A stretch of 64,000 nucleotides of DNA. It comes from Cognatundibacterium crateris. GTDB lineage: Bacteria > Pseudomonadota > Gammaproteobacteria > Burkholderiales > Burkholderiaceae_D. Numbering within the stretch: position 1 is the first letter of the stretch; the number at the start of each line of letters is the position of its first letter. The notes beneath the pieces are model-generated. The model saw only the letters and a program-made list of their open reading frames with translations. It was not told the origin of the DNA and did no database searches. Positions 18,654-26,433 of the stretch are shown one piece after another. The stretch is taken from assembly GCF_010078235.1 (NCBI RefSeq), contig NZ_JAABOS010000001.1, positions 558,001 to 622,000 on the forward strand, written 5' to 3'. The position numbers and the translations under genes are program-made.

Positions 18654-19769
18654 ATGAGTCTGCTTTTCACCCCAACCCAGTTAGGAACACTCAAACTCAA
18701 CAACCGCATCGTGATTGCGCCTATGTGCCAGTATTCAGCGCAGGACGGTATCGTCAGTGACTGGCATCTGATGCACTTAGGCAGTCTCGCGCTGTCCGGT
18801 GCAGGCTTGCTGATTATCGAGGCGACTGCCGTAGAGCCGGATGGGCGGATTTCGCCGGCCGATGTGGGTTTATGGTCAGATGAAACCGAAGCAGCCTTAT
18901 GCAAAGTATTACAAGCTGTGCGCCGCTATTCCAACATGCCGCTTGCAATTCAGCTGGCGCACGCGGGACGCAAAGCTTCGAGCCAAGTTCCGTGGGAAGG
19001 CGGTCAGTTACTACAAGCGCAAAATGGCGGCTGGTCAACCTGGTCAGCCTCTGCCATTCCACATGGCGCGACTGAAACCCCACCGCTTGCGCTCGATCAG
19101 GCTGGCATCGCACGCGTTAAACGCGCCTTTGTCGATGCTGCAGTACGCGCCCATCGTCTGGGCATAGACAGCATAGAGCTGCATGCAGCCCACGGTTATC
19201 TGATGCATCAGTTTTTATCGCCCTTATCCAATCAGCGCGAAGATGCATACGGCGGCAGTCTGGAAAACCGCATGCGCTTGCCTTTGGAAATCGTCGATGC
19301 GGTCAAGGCTGCGCTGCCAGCAGATTATCCGGTCGGCGTCAGGATTTCCGCCAGCGACTGGGTGGAAGGCGGCTGGGATCTGGCGCAAAGTATCGTTTTG
19401 GCGCAAGCCCTGGAACAACGCGGCTGCGCGTTTATTCATGTGTCCAGCGGTGGTTTATCACCACGCCAGCAAATCCCGCTGGAGCCCGGCTATCAGGTGC
19501 ATTTTGCCGCGGCAATCAAAGCTGCGGTCAGCCACTTACCTGTGATTGCGGTTGGGCTGATTACTGAGCCTGAACATGCGGAACAAATCCTGCAAGATCA
19601 ACAGGCCGACCTGATCGCGATCGCACGTGGCATTCTGTATGACCCGCACTGGCCCTGGCATGCCGCCGCCAAACTGGGCGGAACCGTTGAGGCCCCGCCA
19701 CAATACTGGCGCTCTCAGCCGCGTGATCAGAAAGCCTTGTTTGGTGAGACCCGCATCGGTAGCCGTTGA
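18654..19769 (+). CDS. NADH:flavin oxidoreductase of the old yellow enzyme family (YqjM/XenA-like)
   Basis: 371 residues, a TIM-barrel FMN enzyme. Key segments: RIVIAPMCQYSAQDG with the regulatory Cys of the YqjM class, DWHLMHLGSLALSGAGL, IELHAAHGYLMHQFLSP with the active-site His, NQREDAYGGSLENR, and the phosphate-binding end IAVGLITEPEHAEQIL and IAIARGILYDPHWPW. The Cys and the HAAHGYL motif place it in the thermophilic-like class that reduces alpha,beta-unsaturated carbonyls. It stands as the last gene before a strong bidirectional terminator. Physiological substrate unknown; xenobiotic or oxidative-stress detoxification is typical. Confidence 0.92.
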   Translation: MSLLFTPTQLGTLKLNNRIVIAPMCQYSAQDGIVSDWHLMHLGSLALSGAGLLIIEATAVEPDGRISPADVGLWSDETEAALCKVLQAVRRYSNMPLAIQLAHAGRKASSQVPWEGGQLLQAQNGGWSTWSASAIPHGATETPPLALDQAGIARVKRAFVDAAVRAHRLGIDSIELHAAHGYLMHQFLSPLSNQREDAYGGSLENRMRLPLEIVDAVKAALPADYPVGVRISASDWVEGGWDLAQSIVLAQALEQRGCAFIHVSSGGLSPRQQIPLEPGYQVHFAAAIKAAVSHLPVIAVGLITEPEHAEQILQDQQADLIAIARGILYDPHWPWHAAAKLGGTVEAPPQYWRSQPRDQKALFGETRIGSR

Positions 19770-19810
19770 GCCTGTCCATCAAAGGCCCAGCGCGGCTAAG
19801 CAGCTAAAAC

Positions 19811-19840
19811 AAAAGCGGACACCAACTGGTGTCCGCTTTT
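19811..19840 (+). terminator. Bidirectional intrinsic terminator
   Basis: Perfect 13-bp stem AAAAGCGGACACC / GGTGTCCGCTTTT with a 4-base loop, T tract on both strands. Serves the flavin reductase gene (+) and the convergent deacetylase-caspase gene (-). Confidence 0.93.
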
Positions 19841-19915
19841 GTTTTGTGCCTGATATCTTTAATTTGAAAGACCGTGATTGCTGGCCTGAATACAGACAAA
19901 TCAGCAGCTACTGTA

Positions 19916-22558
19916 TTAATCCAGCTTTTTCAGCGCCTCGCGCACATAACTGACATTACTGCTGTTCGGCGCCAGCTCCAGATAGCTTTGATAGGCTTTT
20001 CTGGCCTTCTCTTTGTCAGCGCTACGCGCCAGCGCATCGCCCAGGTTCATATAGGCGATGGCCCGTGAAGGATCCATGCTGATGGTGTTTTCAAACCAGC
20101 GTGCCGCCTCAGGATATTTCTGCTGTTTAAAATAAACAAAGCCCAGATTATTGGCCGCCAGTGCAAAGTCAGGACGATATTTGAGCGCCTCGGTGAAGGC
20201 CGCTTCCGCCTCGGCATATTGCTTCTCTTTGTAGAATTGCAGACCCTGATCATTCGCTCTTTGTGCCAATTGACGTGAGGAGCCCTGCACCAGCTTAGGG
20301 GCGGAAATTTTCTGTTCACCGCCATTGAGGTTCTTAATCACTATCGGCGCCTCACTGCCCGGCTTGGCGGCCACCACACTGAGTTTATTATTCAGTGCGA
20401 TTTCTTCAGAAGACAGTTGGTTGGTTTTGGCACTTAAATATTCAGTTTCGGCACGCAGTTCAAATACAAATTCGCCACCCTCTGAGCCTGGCAAGCTGCC
20501 AAAGGCAGGCGTCTGCGCTGACATGCCTGCGACCGCCGGTGCTGTATACGCGGCCAGCTCCGTGGCGGTAATGATGCCATCCCCATTCAGATCCGCCTTA
20601 CCGTTCAGAGCCTGCAGCAAAGTCCAGGTAAACACGGAATGCCCATTCGGGCCACCATCTGCCACTAACTGATCGGCACCACCGGCAGTCAGCATCTGAC
20701 GCCCCAGGCGTTTCGCATTATCTTTCAGGAAGGCGGCATTACCGCCACGCGTGAGTCCCAGCCCGCTATAACAGGCATCCATGACAAAGAACACATGCTT
20801 AGCCTGCAGGTTTTCTGCAATATTCTGCAAATCCGTCATCGGAATTGCATCAACCGACAACTGCGCCGGATCAGAATCGACCGGAATGATATACCCCAGG
20901 TTACGTCCCGAACTCAGCTGACGGGTGGCACCATGCCCTGCGAAAAAGATAAAGACGCGATCATCTTTTTTCAGTTTTCCATGACCTAACTGATCATGAA
21001 ATGCGGCCAGTATATGATTGCGCGTGGCTTCCGCATTACTCAGCGTAATCACCTTTTCTCTGGCAAAACCAAAGCGGTTAATCAGGGTGTCGCGAATCGC
21101 ATTGGCATCCTGTACTGCATATTGCAGCTTAGGCCATTTCTGATAATCGTTAATGCCGATCACCACGGCCCAGCTATCCTGATACTCGCTGCCCAGACTG
21201 ACTTTTTCCGGTGCGGCCTGACGCTCCTTACCGACCTTGAATTCGCTGCCATCCCAGGCCGCAAAGCGATAACCATCCGCAATCAGTTTATCCAGCACCA
21301 GCGGCAAGGCCTTGACGGTACGTTCATGGATATCATGGAACAGGATGATGCCGCGCTGCTCTTTTTCGACTGAGGACAGCACACGTTCTACGATAGAATT
21401 CGGTACCGGGTCGGCCCAGTCCAGCGAATCGATATTCCACATCACCGAGCGCAGACCCAGCTTGCTCAGTAATTCCATACCCTCTTTGTTCTTCGCACCG
21501 TAAGGAAAGCGGAATAAGGGCGAGCGGCCGGGATCTATCGCTTTGAGTAACTGATCGGTCTGTCCGATTTCAGCGCGCAGATTGTCGCCACTTTCTTTCG
21601 ACAATAAGGCGTGACTGTAGCTGTGATTCGCCAGGGCATGGCCTGCTGCTTTCAGACTTTTGCTGATCTCCGCATTTTTATTTAGCTTTTCCTTGCCCTG
21701 AGCATCAATGCTGCCAACGTTACGACCGACTTCAAAAAAGACCGCAGGCACATTGTATTGCTTCAGTATCGCGGCGATCTCCTGGGTATAACTGGCATGC
21801 GGACCATCATCGAAACTCAGCACCACGGTTTTTGGCGGCAAACCACGGCCGAATATCTCTTTTTCAGCACTCGCATCCGGAATGTCCGGATAAGGCAGAA
21901 TCACGCCGTAATCTTTCAGTATCTGCTCGCGCTGATAAATTTTCCTGAGCTTGGCGAGATAGTCATCCCACTTCTCACGTTTAAGCTCAATAGCGCGGGT
22001 TTCAAAACGCGCGAAAATCGCCTTGAGTTCCTGGTCATAGTTTTGCTCTATGTCTGCCAGCGCACTCAAATCTTCCGAGATGCGCTTATGCTGCTTGACT
22101 GCTGGCAGGGTCTGTTCTTTCGCCACCAGCCGCTGCAAATACGTGAGCACCTCGCGGAAGGCAAGGCGGTCGGCATCGTATAAGTTGTCGCCCGATTCTA
22201 TGTAATTGAGTATGCCATCCACATAACTGAGGCGCTGGCTGGCGACCTGGCTGGATGTTTGCTCCAGCCTTGCCTCCAGCTTTTTCAAACGCGCCAGATT
22301 ATCGTGAAACAAGGCGCTGCCTACCCGTATCGCTTCTTTGCGTTCTTTCTCATTCAAGGTTTTTTCATCCGCCAGCAAGACGATGGTCTGGCGGTAGGCC
22401 TTGAGCAAGGCGGGTAATTCTTCCGGCAATTCCGCCTGAGCAGTGGCCGATTCGGCAAGCACCTGAGCCTCACTGTGCGAAGGGGATTGGTAGAGATAAG
22501 CTGCGCCAGCAATGCCGCTCAGACTTAACGCGGCGGCAATCAGATATTTGAATTTCAT
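19916..22558 (-). CDS. Polysaccharide deacetylase - caspase-like peptidase - TPR fusion protein
   Basis: 880 residues. A signal peptide or anchor (residues 1-22) is followed by a helical region to about 235 with coiled-coil character. Residues 240-440 are a complete NodB deacetylase domain: SFDDGP (Asp250, Asp251), HSYSH (His312, His316), RFPYGA (Arg350), DSLDW (Asp380) and LFHDI (His408). Residues 460-700 are a C14 caspase/metacaspase-like domain: WAVVIGINDY, then FAGHGA (His542) and DACYSG (Cys596) as catalytic dyad. A canonical EF-hand loop, DLNGDGIITATE (656-667), lies in it. TPR units fill about 765-870. One polypeptide thus combines a cell-wall or glycan deacetylase with a peptidase and a protein-binding scaffold. 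Export to the periplasm is likely. It is monocistronic. Confidence 0.9.
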   Translation of the reverse strand: MKFKYLIAAALSLSGIAGAAYLYQSPSHSEAQVLAESATAQAELPEELPALLKAYRQTIVLLADEKTLNEKERKEAIRVGSALFHDNLARLKKLEARLEQTSSQVASQRLSYVDGILNYIESGDNLYDADRLAFREVLTYLQRLVAKEQTLPAVKQHKRISEDLSALADIEQNYDQELKAIFARFETRAIELKREKWDDYLAKLRKIYQREQILKDYGVILPYPDIPDASAEKEIFGRGLPPKTVVLSFDDGPHASYTQEIAAILKQYNVPAVFFEVGRNVGSIDAQGKEKLNKNAEISKSLKAAGHALANHSYSHALLSKESGDNLRAEIGQTDQLLKAIDPGRSPLFRFPYGAKNKEGMELLSKLGLRSVMWNIDSLDWADPVPNSIVERVLSSVEKEQRGIILFHDIHERTVKALPLVLDKLIADGYRFAAWDGSEFKVGKERQAAPEKVSLGSEYQDSWAVVIGINDYQKWPKLQYAVQDANAIRDTLINRFGFAREKVITLSNAEATRNHILAAFHDQLGHGKLKKDDRVFIFFAGHGATRQLSSGRNLGYIIPVDSDPAQLSVDAIPMTDLQNIAENLQAKHVFFVMDACYSGLGLTRGGNAAFLKDNAKRLGRQMLTAGGADQLVADGGPNGHSVFTWTLLQALNGKADLNGDGIITATELAAYTAPAVAGMSAQTPAFGSLPGSEGGEFVFELRAETEYLSAKTNQLSSEEIALNNKLSVVAAKPGSEAPIVIKNLNGGEQKISAPKLVQGSSRQLAQRANDQGLQFYKEKQYAEAEAAFTEALKYRPDFALAANNLGFVYFKQQKYPEAARWFENTISMDPSRAIAYMNLGDALARSADKEKARKAYQSYLELAPNSSNVSYVREALKKLD

Positions 22559-22849
22559 GGGTAAAAAAATAGCAGGGAGCGAGGATACGGCTTAGACCAT
22601 ATGGTAGGTGAATCCTGCGCTTCTGTGGGGAACAGTCAGGATGAAAAATGTAAAAATTTAGAAACTTTTCCTGACATGCCTGGTTTTAACAACATATACA
22701 ACGCTGTACGGCGACAAGAGGCGCGAACAATGTAGGCGCTGCTGCTAAACCGAATGTTGCCCCCTGCCAGCCGGTATGCACTGCGTTTGTGCTTACCGGT
22801 TGCCGCCCTGGTCTAAGTACAAGAAAATCTGGCCGTTCGCACGCCTTAA

Positions 22850-23797
22850 CTAAACAACAGGTGCAAGCGGCAATTGCAAGCTAAAGCAACTGCCCTGACC
22901 AAGCTGACTTTGCACGCTCAGGCTGCCCCCATGTTTGATTGCAATGCTGTAACTCATCGACAAACCAAGCCCGGTTCCGTGTCCTACATCCTTGGTTGAA
23001 AAAAAAGGATCAAATATCCTTTGCAGATTTTCGGCGGCGATGCCACAGCCTGAGTCGATGACTTCAATGATGGCCCATTCCCTGTCCTGTTCAGTATGTG
23101 ACCTGAGCACCAGCCGTATCAATCCCTTTCCATGACAGGCATCAACGGCATTATTGAGTAAATGGCTGAGTATCAGTTGAACTTCCAGCTCATTGCCAAT
23201 CACAACAATATCGGACCCGAGGATTTTTTCAATATGGCATTGCTGCTTATGCTCACCAAGTGTCGCCAGCGCCATCGCAATGCTGCTGTGCAGACTGATG
23301 CTCTGCTCTTGCTGCTGCCCAAGTTCCGTGTATTGCTGCAGCTTACTGATCAGATCGCGTACCCGTGACAGGCCATGCTCGGTCTCATCCAGTAAAATGG
23401 GCAATTCCTCCTGCAGGTAAGGCAAGTCCAGCTGTTCCAAGGTAGTCCGCAAATTGCTGAGCTGGGCAGCAGTCGGGGTGTTGTCCAGTGCCTCAGCATG
23501 CTGAGCCAGTGCTATCAATTGCGCTGACCATTCACGCAGACACTTGACGTTACTAATACAAAAGCCAATCGGATTATTGATTTCATGGGCTAGTCCCGAA
23601 GTGAGCTGGCCCATGGCAGCCAGCTTTTCTGTCTGCAGCAACTGGTTACGGGTATGCTGCAAATTGCCCAGTGTCTCGTTTAACTCCAGTACTTTGTCGT
23701 ACAAAACCCTGGTTTTTTCATCCAGCAGTTTTTCAGCCAATAACCTGGCCTGGCGCTCGCGCTGATAGGCACGCAGATATGCATCAGCTTCGCTCAT
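22850..23797 (-). CDS. Histidine kinase partner of H-NOX (HnoK-like)
   Basis: 315 residues, soluble, no membrane helix or PAS domain. An N-terminal coiled coil (residues 1-55) leads to the H box TSGLAHEINNPIGF (His71) and a HATPase_c domain: LSHLLNNAVDAC (N box), VIDSGCGIAAENL (G1), FDPFFSTK and GTGLGLSMSYSI (G2). The start codon overlaps the H-NOX stop (ATGA), so the pair is translationally coupled. In characterised systems, nitric-oxide-bound H-NOX inhibits such a kinase, feeding a phosphorelay that often ends in cyclic-di-GMP and biofilm control. No response regulator is adjacent, so its partner lies elsewhere. Confidence 0.87.
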   Translation of the reverse strand: MSEADAYLRAYQRERQARLLAEKLLDEKTRVLYDKVLELNETLGNLQHTRNQLLQTEKLAAMGQLTSGLAHEINNPIGFCISNVKCLREWSAQLIALAQHAEALDNTPTAAQLSNLRTTLEQLDLPYLQEELPILLDETEHGLSRVRDLISKLQQYTELGQQQEQSISLHSSIAMALATLGEHKQQCHIEKILGSDIVVIGNELEVQLILSHLLNNAVDACHGKGLIRLVLRSHTEQDREWAIIEVIDSGCGIAAENLQRIFDPFFSTKDVGHGTGLGLSMSYSIAIKHGGSLSVQSQLGQGSCFSLQLPLAPVV

Positions 23798-24342
23798 GGC
23801 TGATGGAAATGTATGTGTAAGCGGCAGCGTTCCGCGCCATCATGCATACACTCGGGGTGTTCTATCTGCACTTGCTGCGAAAACTGCGCTGCCGCCCCTT
23901 TTATCAAACCTACCGCAGCATGACACAGCTTACGTTTGGACTGGTAATACATCACCAGCATTTGCTCATTGCTATTGTCATAGTCGAAGCTGGGCAAATA
24001 GGCATCCGGATACAAGCGCCGTACTTCCTTATGAATCACTTTATCAACCGACAGCAAAAAAGGACGTAAATCATTTAGCTGACGTAATTCCGGCGGAAGC
24101 GAGTTGTAAAGACGGGAAAACAAAAATTCACCGAAGGCCTCAACTAACTGCGTGGCTGGCAAATTTGTTTTTTGAGACAGCAAAGCCACCAAGGCCAACA
24201 ACTCTGCATCCTCATATTGCTGCCCTGACGTATAAATCCCACCTGAAGCGGGATTAAGTTCAGTCAGCACTTCGTCCCACATAGGCATGCCCAGTTTTTC
24301 GATGACCATATCGGACAGCGCGGTAAAAATTGATCCTTGCAT
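23794..24342 (-). CDS. H-NOX heme nitric-oxide-binding sensor
   Basis: 182 residues from the ATG at 24342, chosen for GGAAGG eight bases upstream and because family members begin M-G-(I/L)F here (MQGSIFTALSDMVIEKLG). The proximal heme ligand is His104 in VIHKEVRRLYPDAYLPSF, and the propionate-clamping YxSxR motif is Tyr133-Ser135-Arg137. Both are decisive for H-NOX. The distal pocket around residues 1-80 shows no obvious distal tyrosine by eye, as expected for an NO-selective member. It forms a two-gene operon with the kinase. Cytoplasmic. Confidence 0.92.
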   Translation of the reverse strand: MQGSIFTALSDMVIEKLGMPMWDEVLTELNPASGGIYTSGQQYEDAELLALVALLSQKTNLPATQLVEAFGEFLFSRLYNSLPPELRQLNDLRPFLLSVDKVIHKEVRRLYPDAYLPSFDYDNSNEQMLVMYYQSKRKLCHAAVGLIKGAAAQFSQQVQIEHPECMHDGAERCRLHIHFHQP

Positions 24343-24530
24343 ACATGAGCCTTCCACAAAGTGAATGAGCAAAACACAGATGCTGCCTGCGTACATTCAG
24401 CACCTGATGGCTAGTTCAGCTTATGTGAAAAGTTTCCGAACCACAAATTTCTTTTTTGAAATTTCCAGAACTTTTGCAGTGATTAACATTAACGCACTTG
24501 AGGCGGCAGCATCTGGCTGCTGAATTGAAA

Positions 24531-24570
24531 ACAGCCATGGCGAGCTTGATATCTGGCTCTTCATGGCTGT
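24531..24570. repeat. Inverted repeat, 9-bp perfect arms
   Basis: ACAGCCATG at 24531-24539 and CATGGCTGT at 24562-24570, 22-base loop, without a T tract. It lies between the paraslipin 3' end and the H-NOX gene. Confidence 0.7.
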
Positions 24571-24600
24571 CGGACAGGGAATTGGAAAAGCGCCTTGCAT

Positions 24601-24638
24601 CTGAAATCGTTTTGTAGCGCGCTGTTGAACGATTTCAG
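24601..24638. repeat. Inverted repeat, 11-bp perfect arms
   Basis: CTGAAATCGTT at 24601-24611 and AACGATTTCAG at 24628-24638 with a 16-base GC-rich loop. It lies 38 bases after the paraslipin stop and may form the end of that leftward transcript, although no T tract follows directly. Confidence 0.7.
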
Positions 24639-24675
24639 AGACTTCCAGAGCTATTCAGAAAGTACGCATAGCTGC

Positions 24676-25647
24676 TCAGACACCGCCACGAGTTTGATTC
24701 GCAACGACTTTAGCCGTACCAGGACTGGCAGCAGGCTGGGTTTTGATCACTTGCATCGCGGTCGCAATCAAGCCGCTCATATCGCCGAGGTTAGCCGGTA
24801 CGATAATCGAATTGTTGGTCTTCGCCAGATTGCCAAACGCACCTACATACTGCTCTGCTACCTTCAAGTTGACCGCATCGGCTCCGCCCGGTGACTGGAT
24901 CGCCGCTGCAGTCTTACGTATCGCTTCAGCACTCGCTTCAGCAATCGATAAAATCGCAGCTGCCTGACCTTCGGCACGGTTAATCGATGCCTGTTTTTCG
25001 CCCTCAGAGCGGGCAATAGCTGCTTCGCGTTCACCGTTAGCGATATTAATCTGTTCCTGCTTACGGCCTTCGGAAGCGGCGATCAGTGCACGCTTTTCAC
25101 GCTCGGCTGTAATCTGTGCCTGCATCGCATGTAAAATTTCTTTAGGTGGCGTTAAGTCCTTGATTTCATAGCGTAAAACCTTGACGCCCCAGTTAGCTGC
25201 AGACTCATCGATCGCACTCACGATTGTGGTATTGATGTGATCGCGCTCTTCAAAGGTTTTGTCCAGTTCCATCTTACCGATCACAGAACGCAAGGTGGTT
25301 TGCGCGAGCTGAGTAATCGCCGCAATGTAATTTGATGAGCCATACGAGGCGCGCATTGCATCAGTAATCTGAAAATATAAAATCCCATCGACCTGCAATT
25401 GCGTATTGTCTCTGGTAATACAGACTTGTGGCGGTACATCCAGCGGGATTTCTTTGAGGCTGTGTTTGTAAGCAATGCGGTCTATGAAAGGAACCACAAT
25501 ATTCAAACCTGGTCCTAAAGTTGCATGATATTTCCCCAGACGTTCTACCACCCAGGCATGCTGTTGAGGCACGACGTTAATCGTTTTGATGACGAACACC
25601 AGAGCCATGATGAACAGTATCAGAGCCACTCCACCGATATTTTCCAT
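24676..25647 (-). CDS. SPFH/Band 7 paraslipin (QmcA-like membrane protease regulator)
   Basis: 323 residues from the ATG at 25647. A single N-terminal membrane helix (residues 4-22) is followed by the Band 7 domain: VVPQQHAWVVERLGKYHATL, PGLNIVVPFIDRIAYKHSL and LDKTFEERDHINTTIVSAID. A coiled coil rich in Glu/Ala/Arg (EREAAIARSEGEKQASINRAEGQ) drives oligomerisation, and the C-terminus is Pro/Thr-rich. Such proteins form membrane microdomain scaffolds. The gene follows an NfeD gene in the same direction (gap 106), the standard paraslipin/NfeD pairing. Confidence 0.92.
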   Translation of the reverse strand: MENIGGVALILFIMALVFVIKTINVVPQQHAWVVERLGKYHATLGPGLNIVVPFIDRIAYKHSLKEIPLDVPPQVCITRDNTQLQVDGILYFQITDAMRASYGSSNYIAAITQLAQTTLRSVIGKMELDKTFEERDHINTTIVSAIDESAANWGVKVLRYEIKDLTPPKEILHAMQAQITAEREKRALIAASEGRKQEQINIANGEREAAIARSEGEKQASINRAEGQAAAILSIAEASAEAIRKTAAAIQSPGGADAVNLKVAEQYVGAFGNLAKTNNSIIVPANLGDMSGLIATAMQVIKTQPAASPGTAKVVANQTRGGV

Positions 25648-25753
25648 GTTATTACCTTTATTGTTATTGAGAGAAAAAGTCGAAACGATGTATCTGTGAT
25701 CGTTTCGCATTCAGCTACTACATGCAAACCACTGCTGCCAGTATTCAGCAAAC

Positions 25754-26188
25754 TCAGACTGGTCTGACAATCAGACGACTACCCTGTACTTCCTGTATCT
25801 GATACGAGCCAGGCAATCCTGCGCCGTGATGCAGCTCGACATCCCACATCGCGCCGCGATACATTGTTCTGGCCTGAAAGCTGCCGTCACCCAGGTCACG
25901 CCACTGCTCAACCTGCAAGCGCTGGCCGACATCCATATTCACATTCGGATCACGGGCCGCTTGCTGACCTGGTTTCCAGCCATAAGGGCTTTTATGCAGT
26001 ATCAGTGTGGCCAGACCACCTACCAAACCCGCCACGATCAGTTGCGTACCGCTGGCTGCGCCCAAAAAAGCGACCACAGCAGCAGCGGCTAAACCCAGCG
26101 CTATCATTAATAAATAAAAAGTACCGGTAAGCAGTTCCAGACTCACTACCACACCTGCTGCGATACACCATAGGGTCCAAGCACTCAT
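25754..26188 (-). CDS. NfeD family membrane protein
   Basis: 144 residues from the ATG at 26188, with AGGAGA eight bases upstream; a longer frame to 26215 lacks such a site. Two to three membrane helices occupy residues 3-75 (SLELLTGTFYLLMIALGLAAAAVVAFLG). The C-terminal OB-fold domain (residues 95-144) has GRRL-like GQRLQVEQW and GSYQIQEVQGSRLIVRPV. It is the short NfeD1b type lacking the ClpP-like protease domain. It pairs with the paraslipin downstream in membrane-domain organisation. Confidence 0.88.
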   Translation of the reverse strand: MSAWTLWCIAAGVVVSLELLTGTFYLLMIALGLAAAAVVAFLGAASGTQLIVAGLVGGLATLILHKSPYGWKPGQQAARDPNVNMDVGQRLQVEQWRDLGDGSFQARTMYRGAMWDVELHHGAGLPGSYQIQEVQGSRLIVRPV

Positions 26189-26343
26189 GTTTCTGTCTCC
26201 TGTTCTTATTGGCATTGCAATTAGTATTGCAATACGTAATGCATTTTGGTGAATAAAACGACAAAAATCAGCGGTAATCGCTGCCTAATGTATACACCGT
26301 TTTTATGAAAGTTGCATGACTGCCAGTCAGCGTGACAGCAATA

Positions 26344-26380
26344 AAAAACGCGGACTGAACAAGGTTCAGCCCGCGTTTTT
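26344..26380. terminator. Bidirectional intrinsic terminator
   Basis: 17-bp stem AAAAACGCGGACTGAAC / GTTCAGCCCGCGTTTTT with one A-C mismatch and a 3-base loop, followed by T tracts on either strand. It ends ppsA (-) and insulates the NfeD gene promoter. Confidence 0.9.
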
Positions 26381-26433
26381 CAGTCATGGCGACAAATTAT
26401 TACTTCTGTTTGCCAATTAGCTCAGGTACCTGC

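Larger units (their letters stand above)
24343..24675 (-). other. 333-base non-coding region upstream of the H-NOX operon
   Basis: Contains the H-NOX promoter region and two hairpin-forming inverted repeats listed separately. I saw no FNR/DNR-type or NsrR-type palindrome and no clear -10/-35 pair. Confidence 0.4.
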
